From the NCBI RefSeq assembly GCF_041146795.1, contig NC_135188.1:1719419-1783418 (forward strand): 64,000 nt of DNA. Reading direction: 5' to 3'. The notes below the pieces were generated by a model. That model was not told the DNA's origin. It worked only from the letters and a program-made list of their open reading frames with translations, and ran no database searches. Origin of the DNA: Maylandia zebra (Eukaryota; Chordata; Actinopteri; Cichliformes; Cichlidae). This document shows positions 1 through 10,953 of the stretch, in pieces. Both the position numbers and the translations under genes were made by a program. Numbering within the stretch: the first letter of the stretch is position 1; every line of letters begins with the position of its first letter.

Positions 1-48
1 GACTTCCTGTCGTCTAACTGTCTGCAAACTCGTATTTGTGTCTTACAG

Positions 49-2232
49 GCCTCACGTAGATGTGAAGAAGCTCAGCAGGAACACCAAGCTGGTAGCAGAG
101 GCTCTGGCGAGGGTCGTCTACAACCTCACAGAAAAGGTCTAAACAGCAATTTTTAAAAAGGTTTAAACCGATGAAGATTGTAGGCACTGTGATGCTAATG
201 TGACCTGTTTCTTTAAACTTAAAGGCAGCACCTGGAGACCTGCAGATTTTCACTGAGCAGATGGTACGTCACCTGTCTGTCCTGTTACATCATCATCCGA
301 GTCGCACGCCTCCCTGGAACCTGATTCATTTTATTTTCCTAAAACATACACAGTGCAGCAGATAACTTGATTTTTAGTTCTGAATCTGGATTCGTTACAT
401 CTTCAGTCTCTCAGCGATCACAGGTGTTGAGCTCACGTGTCTTTTGTAATATGGTCGGTCTCCTACCAGCAGGTGCAGGACGAGCAGCTGTCAGCCGTGG
501 TGGACTGGCTCACGGCGCAGCCCAGAGCTGCTCAGCTGGTGGACAAAGACAGCACCGTGGTGTCCACCCTGGAGTATCACCTGGGACGCTACCTCAAGGA
601 TGTCAAAAGACACTACGTCAAAGCTGACAAGAGGTAAAAAAAAGGAAAAAATCCACACCCGCAGCGATGGGAGGGAGGTTTATTTGATGTATTTCGTAGG
701 TTTTGATCTGTGTCCTCGTCAGCATGTCAGCTCTTCATTCTCTCCTCTTCAGGGATCCAGAGTTTGTGTTTTATGACCAGCTGAAGCAGACGATGAATGC
801 TTACAGGTACGGCTTCAGGGAGCTGGTTTTCTCTGCACAGAGGGGCTTTAAGGCTCCTCGTACCTCTGCAGCTCACAGCTGTGATGTCATAATTATTTTG
901 AAACTTTGTTGCATATGAGATCAAATTCATAAATAAAACATGATGTAGTAACGCTCTCTGCCCCATGTTAAACTTTTCTTTCTCCTCACTCAGAGTGAAG
1001 CCCGCTATCTTTGACCTGCTGCTGGCTGTCTGCATCGCAGCCTACCTGGGGATGGTGTATTTGGCTATCCAGGTAAGTGTCACTTTATTCATGATGGCAT
1101 CGTTTCGACTCATTAGGGGACACTTAACTCTCACATCAGATCCAGGGAACCAAATACTCCAGTCGGGTAATTCACTGAGCACAAAATGATGTAACGAACA
1201 TCAGCGGAGACGAAAATTAAATTAACCATAAGGGCTTGATTTGATTCACAGTCACAGTTTAGAATCACAGGCTGAATCAGGATGTTGCTGTTTGCACTCC
1301 TGACAGTCTGGAGATGAACGCGTTCAGATTTGGATCACTGCTGTGGTGCTGTTTGGTGGATTTGAACACAGTGTTGCATAATGTCCTAAAACGACTGCGT
1401 GGGCCCGTCAGTGTCTTTGTCATCCAGGACCTGCAGAGACGCTCTGGGCGCTGTACCCACGTGAGGCCCAACAGCTGGTCTTTCATCCTGGTACCCAGCG
1501 GGTTACAAATATGCTCCCCCAGTTATACTGGATTGTGTTGCAGGTGGAATAAAGTTCACCACAGCAGAGACTTTCACATCTCTCACATTTACTCTGTGTG
1601 AACGGCTGGTGAAGAAAACGGCGTCCTCCTGTGGCCCCGTCCAGCTCCTCTCATGTTCCCTGGTGTCTCCTCCACACTCTGAGGATCTCTGTTAATTTTC
1701 TGTCAAGGCCTCTTTTTGTATAGGACACACCATCTTATTCTTTCGCCTTTTTAAAAGCAAACACTAACAGTGTTAACAAAGAGATCAGGCCTAGATTAAC
1801 AGATTTATTGCACTTCTCAACAATGCAGCGCCATCTGGTGGCAGACTGCTGCATAACCTTCAGAATACAACAACTTAGCGGCTTTAAGCATCAATTGAAA
1901 TGGAAAACAATTAGTCAGGTACCGACTACAAGAGCAGCTAGATTAGCCCCAAGGCCAGCTTCAGAATACCCTAACCCAGCGGTCTCCAACCTTTTTTGCG
2001 CCACGTACCGGTCCGAGGCCCGGGGGTTGGGGACCGCTGCCCTAACCCACACCTCACCAGGTGTAGTTAGTCGGGCAGTACCTGAAGACGAGTCCACTGC
2101 GGAGCTGCAGAGGTCTGCAGAGTGTGTTGGGCTCATGAGACTAACCCTGTTTCTTTTGTCTCTTTGCAGAACTTTGGAGTCCTGTACAGTGTTGTCCGTA
2201 GAATCACTCAACCCAAGGCCAAGGCCCACTAA
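49..2232 (+). CDS. ncln: Nicalin, C-terminal six coding exons (gene runs off the left edge)
   Basis: Coding exons are 49-136, 225-263, 470-633, 753-806, 994-1072 and 2170-2232. Each has AG/GT borders and they join in phase, with the stop TAA at 2230-2232. The translation includes SRNTKLVAEALARVVYNL, PRAAQLVDKDST, DPEFVFYDQLKQTMNAYR and a single membrane helix around FDLLLAVCIAAYLGMVYLA, then a short basic tail ending QPKAKAH. These match the end of vertebrate nicalin as I know it; the tail is the least conserved part. Nicalin is an ER membrane glycoprotein that works with NOMO and TMEM147 in the BOS complex, which assists the Sec61 translocon with multipass proteins. Its N-terminal aminopeptidase-like fold lies outside the window. 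The donor after 136 (GTCTAA) is weak. The 1.1 kb last intron carries a micro hAT element and a CTCF-like site. Confidence 0.93.
1825..1844 (-). promoter_or_regulatory. CTCF-like binding motif
   Basis: On the minus strand the sequence reads CTGCCACCAGATGGCGCTGC, a close match to the vertebrate CTCF core CCACNAGRKGGCGC. It lies in the last ncln intron. The call rests on motif resemblance only. Confidence 0.5.
1977..2039. mobile_element. 63 bp hAT-type micro-MITE
   Basis: The ends are inverted repeats: CAGCGGTCTCCAACC at the left and GGTTGGGGACCGCTG at the right, with one mismatch. The 8 bp CCCTAACC is directly repeated at 1969-1976 and 2040-2047, as expected for hAT transposition. There is almost no interior, so this is a terminal-repeat-only derivative that must be moved by a transposase encoded elsewhere. 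It sits in the last ncln intron, about 130 bases before the final acceptor. Confidence 0.85.
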
Positions 2233-2287
2233 GGCGTGCAGCAGCGTTTACTGCCCCGGACCCTACTGTACCCTTTTTCCTCAAATT

Positions 2288-2293
2288 CAATAA
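2288..2293 (+). terminator. ncln: Poly(A) signal of ncln
   Basis: AATAAA lies about 56 bases after the ncln stop codon and is the nearest canonical signal, implying a very short 3' UTR. Further AATAAA-like hexamers near 3175 and 3508 could serve a longer form. Confidence 0.6.
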
Positions 2294-5200
2294 ACTCTAG
2301 CCAATAAGACACTGAGGCTGGACCGAGCTGCTGTTGTCACGATGGTTTCCAAACCAGCAGAATCACTTCCGTTTCCTTCGTCCGTAATGCACAAACAATG
2401 ATGTCAGATCCTGTCTTGCTGCCAACTTTGACCCGTTTGATCTCATGGACCAGAATAATCAGGAATCATTTCAGTCTCCACAGATGTCTCTGTCATTCAT
2501 TCAGCGTGGTCACTCATGTTGTTTTTAACCTCTAATGACGGGGGTTAATGTCACAGGTCATGATGAGATTGGTTGAGATGTCACGTGGCTGCACCGATCG
2601 CTCCCCGTCCCTCTTCTCGGCGTACTTCACGAGCCAAACGTCGTGACATCACGTGTTGTCTCAGGCAGCTAGAGGGAGAAGCTGACCGCACAGTTTATCC
2701 CAGAATTTCCTTTTGTCAGGAGGGCTGATCACCAGGGAGTCTCTCTAAATATAACGCTCGCACGATCAGCCGCTGACGGTTCGCTGTGTCTGAAATCGTC
2801 TAGTGTTGTGTCGAGAGCGACTGGAGCGTTTCCTTTGAGTGAAACCCTCAAACACGAGTACTGTTTACGGACATGACGTCGATCTGTCTAAATGAAATGT
2901 GAAGTAGTCTTTAGATCGTATCTCCATGCCTTTAATACAAACCCCGTCACATCATTAATGTAGTTGTGCAGTGATAGTTTTCACTTTGGCGTTTCTGTTT
3001 GCTTTTCGTGCCATTTGTTTGTTTCCTGTGACGTGTCGTCTTTGTCTGATTTGCCTTTTTTTAAATCTCCAAACTGATTTAGAGAAACGGTCACGCTGGT
3101 GGCACCAGCTGCTCGGAGAGCTTGTTTCAAAATGTCACATGGAGCCATGTTTTGTTTTTCTTCCTTATCTAATCAATAAAATGAGCCCCTCCCCTTTCAC
3201 CCCTTTCCTAATCAGTAGATGGGACCTTTTGCTGACTTGCAAAAATATGATTTGACCAAATCAGATATTTTTAAATCCTTGCCCTCGTCTTTGCTTTGGG
3301 TGAAAAGTGTTAATTTGCTTTTTAAAAAAATGTATTTTCTCTGTTACCACATGACCTGTGACCCCTCCCCCTCCCAATCAGCAGACCCGTGGAGGGGGAA
3401 TATGAGTTATAATTTATTAAATGGCTTTGTTTTTGTTTCGTGCACTGAATCTGCTTCATCTGCAACACTTGATCTTTGCAATGAAAGTGAAAACGGTTGT
3501 GATTAAAAATAAATGACACATGAAAAACACTCAAATCGTTCTTTACCCACATGTTTTATTTCATGAGAAAAAAGAAACGATAACATTGGCTGAATGGTAT
3601 TAAAATCGTATTACAAAAAAGCAAGTATGAGGTTTGTTTTTATCAAGTAGTCGTGTTTCAGAAAGTGGCCAGATTCAGTTCAACCTCGGGGGTCATTTGT
3701 ACATCTTTGTGCATCAAGGGTCCAAAACAAGTTAAAACACATTTGAAATTAAGAGATTTAATTATTCATCCTTCAGTTGCTAAATCCACCTTTTAATTTT
3801 GATCTACTGATGAACAATAAAAATAATATTAAATTACAGTGCAATGCGTAAAAATACCTGCAGGGCTTTTTCTGGCCCTGTCGCTCTGTTAGCGCTCCTC
3901 TTTGCTCCCACAGACACTCGCCTCATCAGCTCGGGTGGAAATTTTGGCACAATCAAATCATGACAAAGCTTTGGGTCAAAAACTTTGAGGCAGTCTCTGA
4001 AAGTTTGTTTCTGCCACTGAATTTCTTATTTCATCTTTTTGCAATTGAAATTTTGATTAACTCTACTTGCCTTTGTTTTTCAGTGGTGGAAAAAAAGCTT
4101 CCATGTTGACCAGAAACAATCTGAACGCCATTTTTGTTGTTTGTTTATTGGGCGAGGACGAAGCTGAGGTGCCGAGATCAACGTGTAATAATCCGCTTAC
4201 TGCAGCCTCTTAAATAAGGTGACTTCTCAAAGATGCCGTTACACCGATGAGTCTGTGGAAAGTTCCCTTTGTGTCGTCACTCCCTAAAACATTTTTAGTA
4301 ACTGCGAACCAGCCAACATACCTGAACAACAAAAACACCTGATTGGACCTCATCAGTAAGGTCGCCCTGTCAGTTATGAAGCTTTGGCGACTGTATGCAT
4401 ACAGGGACCAAATACATCCTCATTTTACTTTCCATCACCTGCAACAGGAGGTCCTGTGAGTCCTTCATTCATTCATCATCACTCCCCTAAACATAAGGGA
4501 GTGGGGGTGATGAGGTGAGAGCGCACAGCGGGCTCTGCTGCTAACGTCTCGGTCCTGTTTGTGCACTTTAACATCGCGCCCCGATGTTCTTAGTGTGCGC
4601 TGATGGGGAGCGATGAGGTCAAGTTCACACGACCTCAGCTGTAAGCCAGTGTTGACAGGATGGTTTTAGTCAACTCTGAGCCGGGGGTGGGCGATGTGGG
4701 TGAAATCTGTCATAATGATCATTTTTAATATTCATAATTTGTACTTGCTGATTAAAAACACAATGAGGTTCTGAAGGACAGTAACCAGGGTGGAAGCAGT
4801 TAGCACATTGGCTAGTGTTACGCATAACCATACTGCCCACCCCACGAACAGTTACTTGTACAGACATCAGCGCAGTTGTACGAGACGTTTCTGAGAGCGC
4901 CACGTCAGGCTTTAGGGGGCGAGTCACACCCGATTCAGGACGTGGATTTTTGAGGGTTTACTGCAGACTTCATTCTGAGCTCATCGGCAAACTACGGATC
5001 GTCTCGCCTCACAGCAACATGTCGGATCAACCGTGTCACCTACAGTACAGATGTGTCACCACTACAGTAAAACGAGCGCAAGCCCGCATTCAGATTAAAT
5101 GGAAGAGGTCGGAGACTAGATCCAGATGTTTGCCACGTAGATGGACAAGCCCCCCCCCCCGGAAAATATCCGACCTGGGCTGTCAGATCACGATCAGCGA

Positions 5201-6015
5201 CTCACACGCAGCAGGAAAAACAACGACACATCTGACATACAAACTGCTCTCTCTCAGGAAAAATAACAGCAGCAAATTAAAATAAATCAATGCAGATAAT
5301 CTGCACCAACAGATACTAAGGAAAAGGAAATAAGTTAGCTCTAACCCCCCCAAACACGATGCGAGCAGCGTGGAAGACACACAAAGCAAAGCGGATCGTC
5401 TCGTAGGGACAGACGACATCTGCAGCCTGCTCCAGCAGCACAAGCATGCTGTTCATCCAAACAAGCGCTTGAATTTGATCGAGAAGGTGGAGAAACTGAA
5501 ATATCCCTTATTTTCGACAGCGGCCGTTCCCACTAAAGTGCGAGCTGGAAACCAGCGAGGGAAAACCGAGGGAACAGTTCCCTTTCACTCGAGTTCAAGT
5601 TATTAATATGCTCAAATTAGAAATCATAGAAAAATCTTCCCTTGGGCTGGGGGAAACGTTTCTGGGATATTTGTGTTCGGTGGCCTCGCTGCGCCAAAAA
5701 CATAGAGAAAACAAACAGATCGCTTTTAGGACGAGTTAGTAAAAACTTCATGATTACACAGCTGTAGGATGTTTCGTGATCATTTCATAGCAGTTCCAAA
5801 ATCATTCCGATGTCATGCATTTCTGAATTCCATAATCTGCGCATACATAACGTTTTGTTTGTCATCGTTCAGTCTTTCCATGATTATTATTGGCTCCTTT
5901 TTTTAGCCGCCACCACCTGAAATCTTTTGATTCTGAAACCCAGTCAATCAAGTCCAGCTATTTGCTGTCATTAAACCAGCTTGTACGCCTTCATGTCAGC
6001 GACAGATGCTCTGCG

Positions 6016-6043
<28 letters not shown>
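6016..6043. repeat. (CA)n microsatellite
   Basis: About 14 uninterrupted CA dinucleotides in the ncln-cers1 intergenic region. Confidence 0.95.
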
Positions 6044-6046
<3 letters not shown>

Positions 6047-8076
6047 AACAAATAATTTAAAAAACAAAGCAAATGAACTTTCCGTACAGGAATGACAGGT
6101 GGATATTCCTAATGCCTGCGATGGTCAGTACAAGAGAAACAAAAGATTAAAAAACATCCACTTTACACACACACACAGCCTGGTTTTTTGAAATCAAGAT
6201 AATTGAAAGCAGGCAGCCAGAGCCGCCTGGTCCCAGCCACCGACTTGTGCGATGATATGAAAATCAATACATGTGGTGAAGCGGCCATAAGGCCAGGCAG
6301 CCTTTCTCACACCACTGCGCCATGTTTGTTTTTTACCCTTCCTCCTCATATCATAGGTCAGAGAGGACGGGCGGAGGTGTAAGACGGAGGAAGCGATTCA
6401 TTAGGAATTACTAAATATCTAAATGTCTACAGAACCATTTACTGGCCAAAACCTTTCCTTGCCTGGGCGCTGCGGTGCTGTGCACGATGCTGCGCAGGGT
6501 GCTGTAGGCCCCGCACAACTGTACGCGACAATCACAGTCCAGCTCTCATTCAAACTGCTCGTTTCTACTGAATCTGTCAAATGTAAAGTTAACAAGAGTA
6601 AGACAAAAAGTCGGCTGAAATAACATTCACAGTGCTCCAATTAAACCAATCTGGAAACAAAATGACAGCGATGATTTGAAATGTTCTAAAAACAAATACA
6701 GAGAGTAAAAAGTCATCAGACGCGATGTTTCCCTTTCAAGATGCTCTTCCTTTAAAACATGCTCCACGCTGAAGGAGGGCGTCTTTGTCTTGCATGTACC
6801 AGCAGCCTAGTGCCAGGTGGTGGCGACGGAGGGCCTGTTATAAATGCTTCTCCTTTGTGATCCCGTTCTGCACGTGTTTCCTGGAAAGAAAGCCAGATGG
6901 GAGAGAAAGGAGTGAGAATCCTGAGGTGATCAGCAGAAGTGAGACATCAGCAGACACGGGGCATATCAGAAGTGCTCAAGGCCAGGCAGATAAGGACCAA
7001 ACAGCACGTCCGGGGCTTTCTTACACGAACTCATTTGCCTTTGGGACAGGAGCGCACATCTGATAACTCAGCCTACCTGAGTTAGTATTCAAAATGAGGC
7101 TAGTTTTAGACACAGCACAGCAGGGATGCACATGGCAGCCCCTCAGATAACGACATGAACCTATAACCTCAGCTAAAAGTACACTTTGCTTTTTGTCAGC
7201 ACTTCTTAGTTTAAAGCTCACTGCTGCAAATACAGATTACACAGGATTCACAGAGAAACAGCTTGTGACTATCATATCATGTGGTGACTTTTGATGTAAG
7301 CTAACTGCTTCCACAGGTTATGAAAGTGCATTTCTTCTGCTTAACCAGCTATTGGTGAGCTGTGGGACTGTGGAGCTCTGCAGGCAAATATGTATTACAG
7401 CATGTAGCAAACCAAGTTTACACAGCGGCACCCAGGTGAAAACAGAGGTTTTAAATTCTGTCACGGGCTGTGAAAGGGATTTTAAAATGTAATATTTCAG
7501 TTATAAACAAATGTAATTTGAGGTACCAGAACTTTTTCTGTAACTTTACACATTGGTCATGTAGAAAAACTGAGACTACTGTTGAAACTGAACTTCTTTT
7601 TCTTATCTTGAGAACATGTTTAGCTAAATGTCTTTACACTGACAGAAAGCGGAGTGTCACTGCTCCAGCATCCGGTGTCCCACAATGTCAAATTAATTTA
7701 CTATCTCTGCATTAAAGCTTCCTCTTTGTCTAAGCAGCTGTACAATGTAGCCTACAAAGGCTTAAATATACAGCATCACATCTTACCTTAATGCTAGCAG
7801 TGCTACGTTAAACGCTAATTGTAGTGTCAGCTTGCTAACATGCTAAATTAGCTAAACATTAGCATGCTAAGATTAATGCAGTCATACATGCTGTTTGCAA
7901 TGGATCATTAGCATCAAGCTAATAGACGCTATGCAGACCGACAGAACCACCTTTACCAGCATTAACGTGAAGTAATGGGAAGGAACTTTGACCTTAATTC
8001 TTTTCTTTCCTCAATTATTTCCAGTCAACTGCATGTAGGAGAGGAACACAGCTTTCAGCGTGGCAGTCTTTCTATT

Positions 8077-8095
8077 GGCCAGTAGGGGGCGATCT
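8077..8095 (+). promoter_or_regulatory. CTCF-like motif (weaker)
   Basis: GGCCAGTAGGGGGCGATCT keeps the AGGGGGCG core but departs from the 5' half of the CTCF consensus. Confidence 0.3.
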
Positions 8096-8827
8096 CCTGA
8101 GCATTGTCTATTAAGTCTACCAGAAAACGATCCTACATCTTACTTGATTGACCTTGTAGTCTCAAGTCTTCCTTAGTATAACATTATTCTTTGTTCCCAC
8201 TTAAAGTGGAACAGCAGGAAATTCTTTAGGGCACGGCTACTTGGAGCCACAACAATTTAAGCGTCCAGTGTCCTCAGTTTGTCTCACAGCTTAGCACATT
8301 GCTGCCTCCCACTGGTGTTGTACATCAGTGCAGTGTTTGGCATCCCACTGAGTGGGTAGCGTTCTGTGTTTGTGTCCCATCAAACAGCATTATAAAGGGA
8401 AATCTGTCTAATGTCCAGTTTCCCAAATTCTCCTTTGACCCAGTCACACGGGAACCCACGAGCACATGCAGTGCAGGCTCCAGGAACCCACTGAGTTTCT
8501 CTGCTAGCTCCAATCCACTCGCCAGCCTGAATGTCCCGGCGTTAGCCTTGTAAATATGATGTCATCTTTCTGAGGCCACGTTTACCTGATGCTTCGATGT
8601 TGTATAGCTTTCTGCTGTCTGCTTCCCACTCAAGCTGTCACTGATGATTCAGCCTCTCGCTGATGAATCGGTCAGCTCAAAGCACAAAGCGCAGCATCAA
8701 AGAGCTGCTCGCATGGCTTTGGGCTCGCCGTTTTGTTTGTTTGTTTAGTATACTCGACATATTCCAGTAAGGCTTGGCTATAGAAATGTGTTTCATCATT
8801 AAATGTGTATTTTGGTAACGTCTGGAT

Positions 8828-10759
8828 TAGAGATGGCACGATACCACTTTTTTATGTCCGATACCGATACCGATATCATAAATTTGGATATCTGCCGATA
8901 CCGATATGAATCTGATATAGTGTTTTTTAATCAACAAAACTGTTTTTTAAATATCTTGCTGCATTTTGTATAAGTTCATACTCAAGTTCATACCCGCAGG
9001 CGATACGGTCTCTCAATCACACCACCACACAGTACTGACCCACACATATGGTTCTTACACACACACTGGACTTTCTGGACTTTGGTTTTGCACAACACTG
9101 GTCACTATATTCTTCATTTCCGGTTAATACTTGTACAGCTGCTGTTATTGTGTATATATTTATTTATATTTAAATTTCTTCATACATTCTTATATAGTTC
9201 TATATTGTGTATTGTGTATTTTGTTGTACAGTTATTTTATTTTCAACTTTAATTTATATATTTTATCTTATTCTTCCCAGTTAAATTTACCCTTCATTCT
9301 AATTTGTGTTGTACAGTTATTTCATTTTTAACCTTAATTTATATTTTATTCCTTCCTAGTTAAATTTACCCTTTTTAATTTTTCATATTTATTTCCTATC
9401 TTATTCATAGCCTTTTCCTTTTTTGTTTTCTTTAGGCCACGAGCAGTTGTCCAAGCATTTCACTACATATCGTACTGTGTATGACTGTGTACGTGACAAA
9501 TAAAATTTGAATTTGAATTTGAATTTGAAGTTTAAAACAACAACTACACTAAAGCTATTCTGTTATACCTGTATGCAAAAAAAAATATTTCATAGTTCAG
9601 CAATACTGATCAATCTAATAAACTTAAACCTACACCATCCTCCCTATTCTGGTATTTTAAAGAGTACTTAGCATATATATTAAGCAACCTAACTAATAGG
9701 GTTCCAACTCCCAGCAACAACAAAAATAAATAAATAAAAAATAGGGAACCACCCCTCACGCTCCACCTCATGATGCTTAATCGACGTAATCAACCTTAAT
9801 TTGATGCAGTGTGAAAAAAAATACACAGAAATCAATTATTTTTCAAGAAATATTAAATAGATTCAACATCTTTCTTCAACAAAATTGCAGACTGCACAGA
9901 TGGTACCTTCCCAAAGGAAAAAGTACTATAGCTTACTAGGGTATATATATTAGACTTAACAGTTACTATATACAGTAATGGACTTCTATACATTTTACAT
10001 CAGATTAAAACTTTGGGTGTAAGATTCAGATAAATATTAAATAATTAAAAGCTCGACATTTTAAATGAGAATAAGAAAGAAAAGTATGTCTTTGTGCCCC
10101 CTTTTCCCTGTTCATGCCCTATCGGCCCCCCTGGCTAAACTTTGCTAGATCCGCCCCTGCACAGTTACCAGCGTCAGCTGTAGAAAAAGATCCTGGTGTA
10201 GAAAGTAATATTAAATAAATTCTAACAACAGCTGATCAAGCTTAAACGTGCTGCTGTTGTTCAGCCGCTGGTTTCCTCTTTCTGGTGCAAAGTGGGCCAA
10301 AAGCAAACAAGAGACACGGACTCGCGACAGATAAGCCGATCAGCTGATCATTAAGCAGTTTCATGATTGAAGTAGCAGCCGGAGAGCGAGAGGCAGTCGC
10401 TCGTTAAGCTTAACGCAGGAATGCTTTACAAACATTCAGAGATGGACTTACACACTTGCTTTACTTCTCTCGGGGATAACTTTGTCGGAGATGAAATGCG
10501 GGGTTGCTAGCGAAGCTCCACATGCTATCCAGACCACCGACAGGTCCCGCATGCCACAGCCGCTCTATCACGTGATGCATACTGCTCCGACGTGCTAATG
10601 TTCTGAGGTGAGTTACAGCGTGTTGCAAGTTTTGTGAGGTGCTTTCGTGATATTTAATGGATCGGATTACATTTTTTATTTTTCTCCGATATCCGATCCA
10701 GTAATTTAGGTCAGTATCGGACCGATACCGATACGTAATATCGGATCGGTCCATCTCTA
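8828..10759. mobile_element. hAT-type DNA transposon, non-autonomous, 1.93 kb
   Basis: The element starts TAGAGATGGCACGATACC and ends GGATCGGTCCATCTCTA, so the outer termini are inverted repeats. The 8 bp GTCTGGAT is repeated exactly at 8820-8827 and 10760-10767. Both subterminal regions carry many copies of CCGATACCGATA-type motifs, usual for hAT transposase binding. No transposase frame remains. A foreign LINE 3' end sits inside at about 8988-9530, and a TIR-like stretch (GATCCGCCCCTG near 10150-10160) suggests a second small insertion. The copy lies just past the cers1 3' end. Confidence 0.88.
8988..9533 (+). mobile_element. LINE 3' end with (TTTGAA)n tail, nested in the hAT element
   Basis: The segment opens with a remnant reading like PAG-x-x-x-S, which resembles the SGRRYRS motif near the end of L2-like reverse transcriptases. 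It closes with a GACAAATAAAATTTGAATTT-type tail repeated about four times. It is heavily 5'-truncated, with an AT-rich untranslated stretch between. It must be younger than the hAT copy that holds it. Confidence 0.6.
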
Positions 10760-10845
10760 GTCTGGATGTCTTGTACTGTCAGGCAGCGCTCAGAGAGGAT
10801 GGTTGAAACAGGACCGTTTACAGTCTAATGTGTTAAATCTAATAA

Positions 10846-10851
10846 TTTATT
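10846..10851 (-). terminator. cers1: Poly(A) signal of cers1
   Basis: AATAAA on the minus strand, about 103 bases after the cers1 stop, just before the hAT element. It predicts a very short 3' UTR and leaves no room for a second reading frame on the same mRNA. Confidence 0.55.
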
Positions 10852-10953
10852 AATGTGGAAATTCTGCCACTGAACATCAGCACAGCTGCTTTGGTTTCCT
10901 CTAAAATAAGATCTACATTACATGACCCAAAGTACACATGCTGAAGGTTGGGC

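Larger units (their letters stand above)
2311..8819. other. Tail-to-tail intergenic region between ncln and cers1; no gene seen
   Basis: No exon with convincing splice sites or a recognisable family is visible. The stretch holds a C10 run near 5150, a CA array at 6016-6043, a palindrome-rich patch near 7790-7930, and one CTCF-like site near 8086. Scattered open frames of 60-160 codons show no protein-like composition. A minus-strand poly(A)-like hexamer (TTTATT on +) lies at about 3555. In mammals the GDF1 reading frame follows CERS1; no cysteine-knot ligand frame is found here. Confidence 0.6.

Noticed and set aside
1808..2293. 161-codon + strand frame over the last ncln intron and exon
   Set aside because: It reads the ncln last exon in the wrong frame and crosses a hAT micro-element.
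4815..5285. 156-codon + strand frame downstream of ncln
   Set aside because: No domain, low-complexity C run inside, and no splice or promoter support.
2311..10840. GDF1-like ligand downstream of cers1
   Set aside because: No frame with the cysteine-knot pattern or an RXXR cleavage site was found on either strand.
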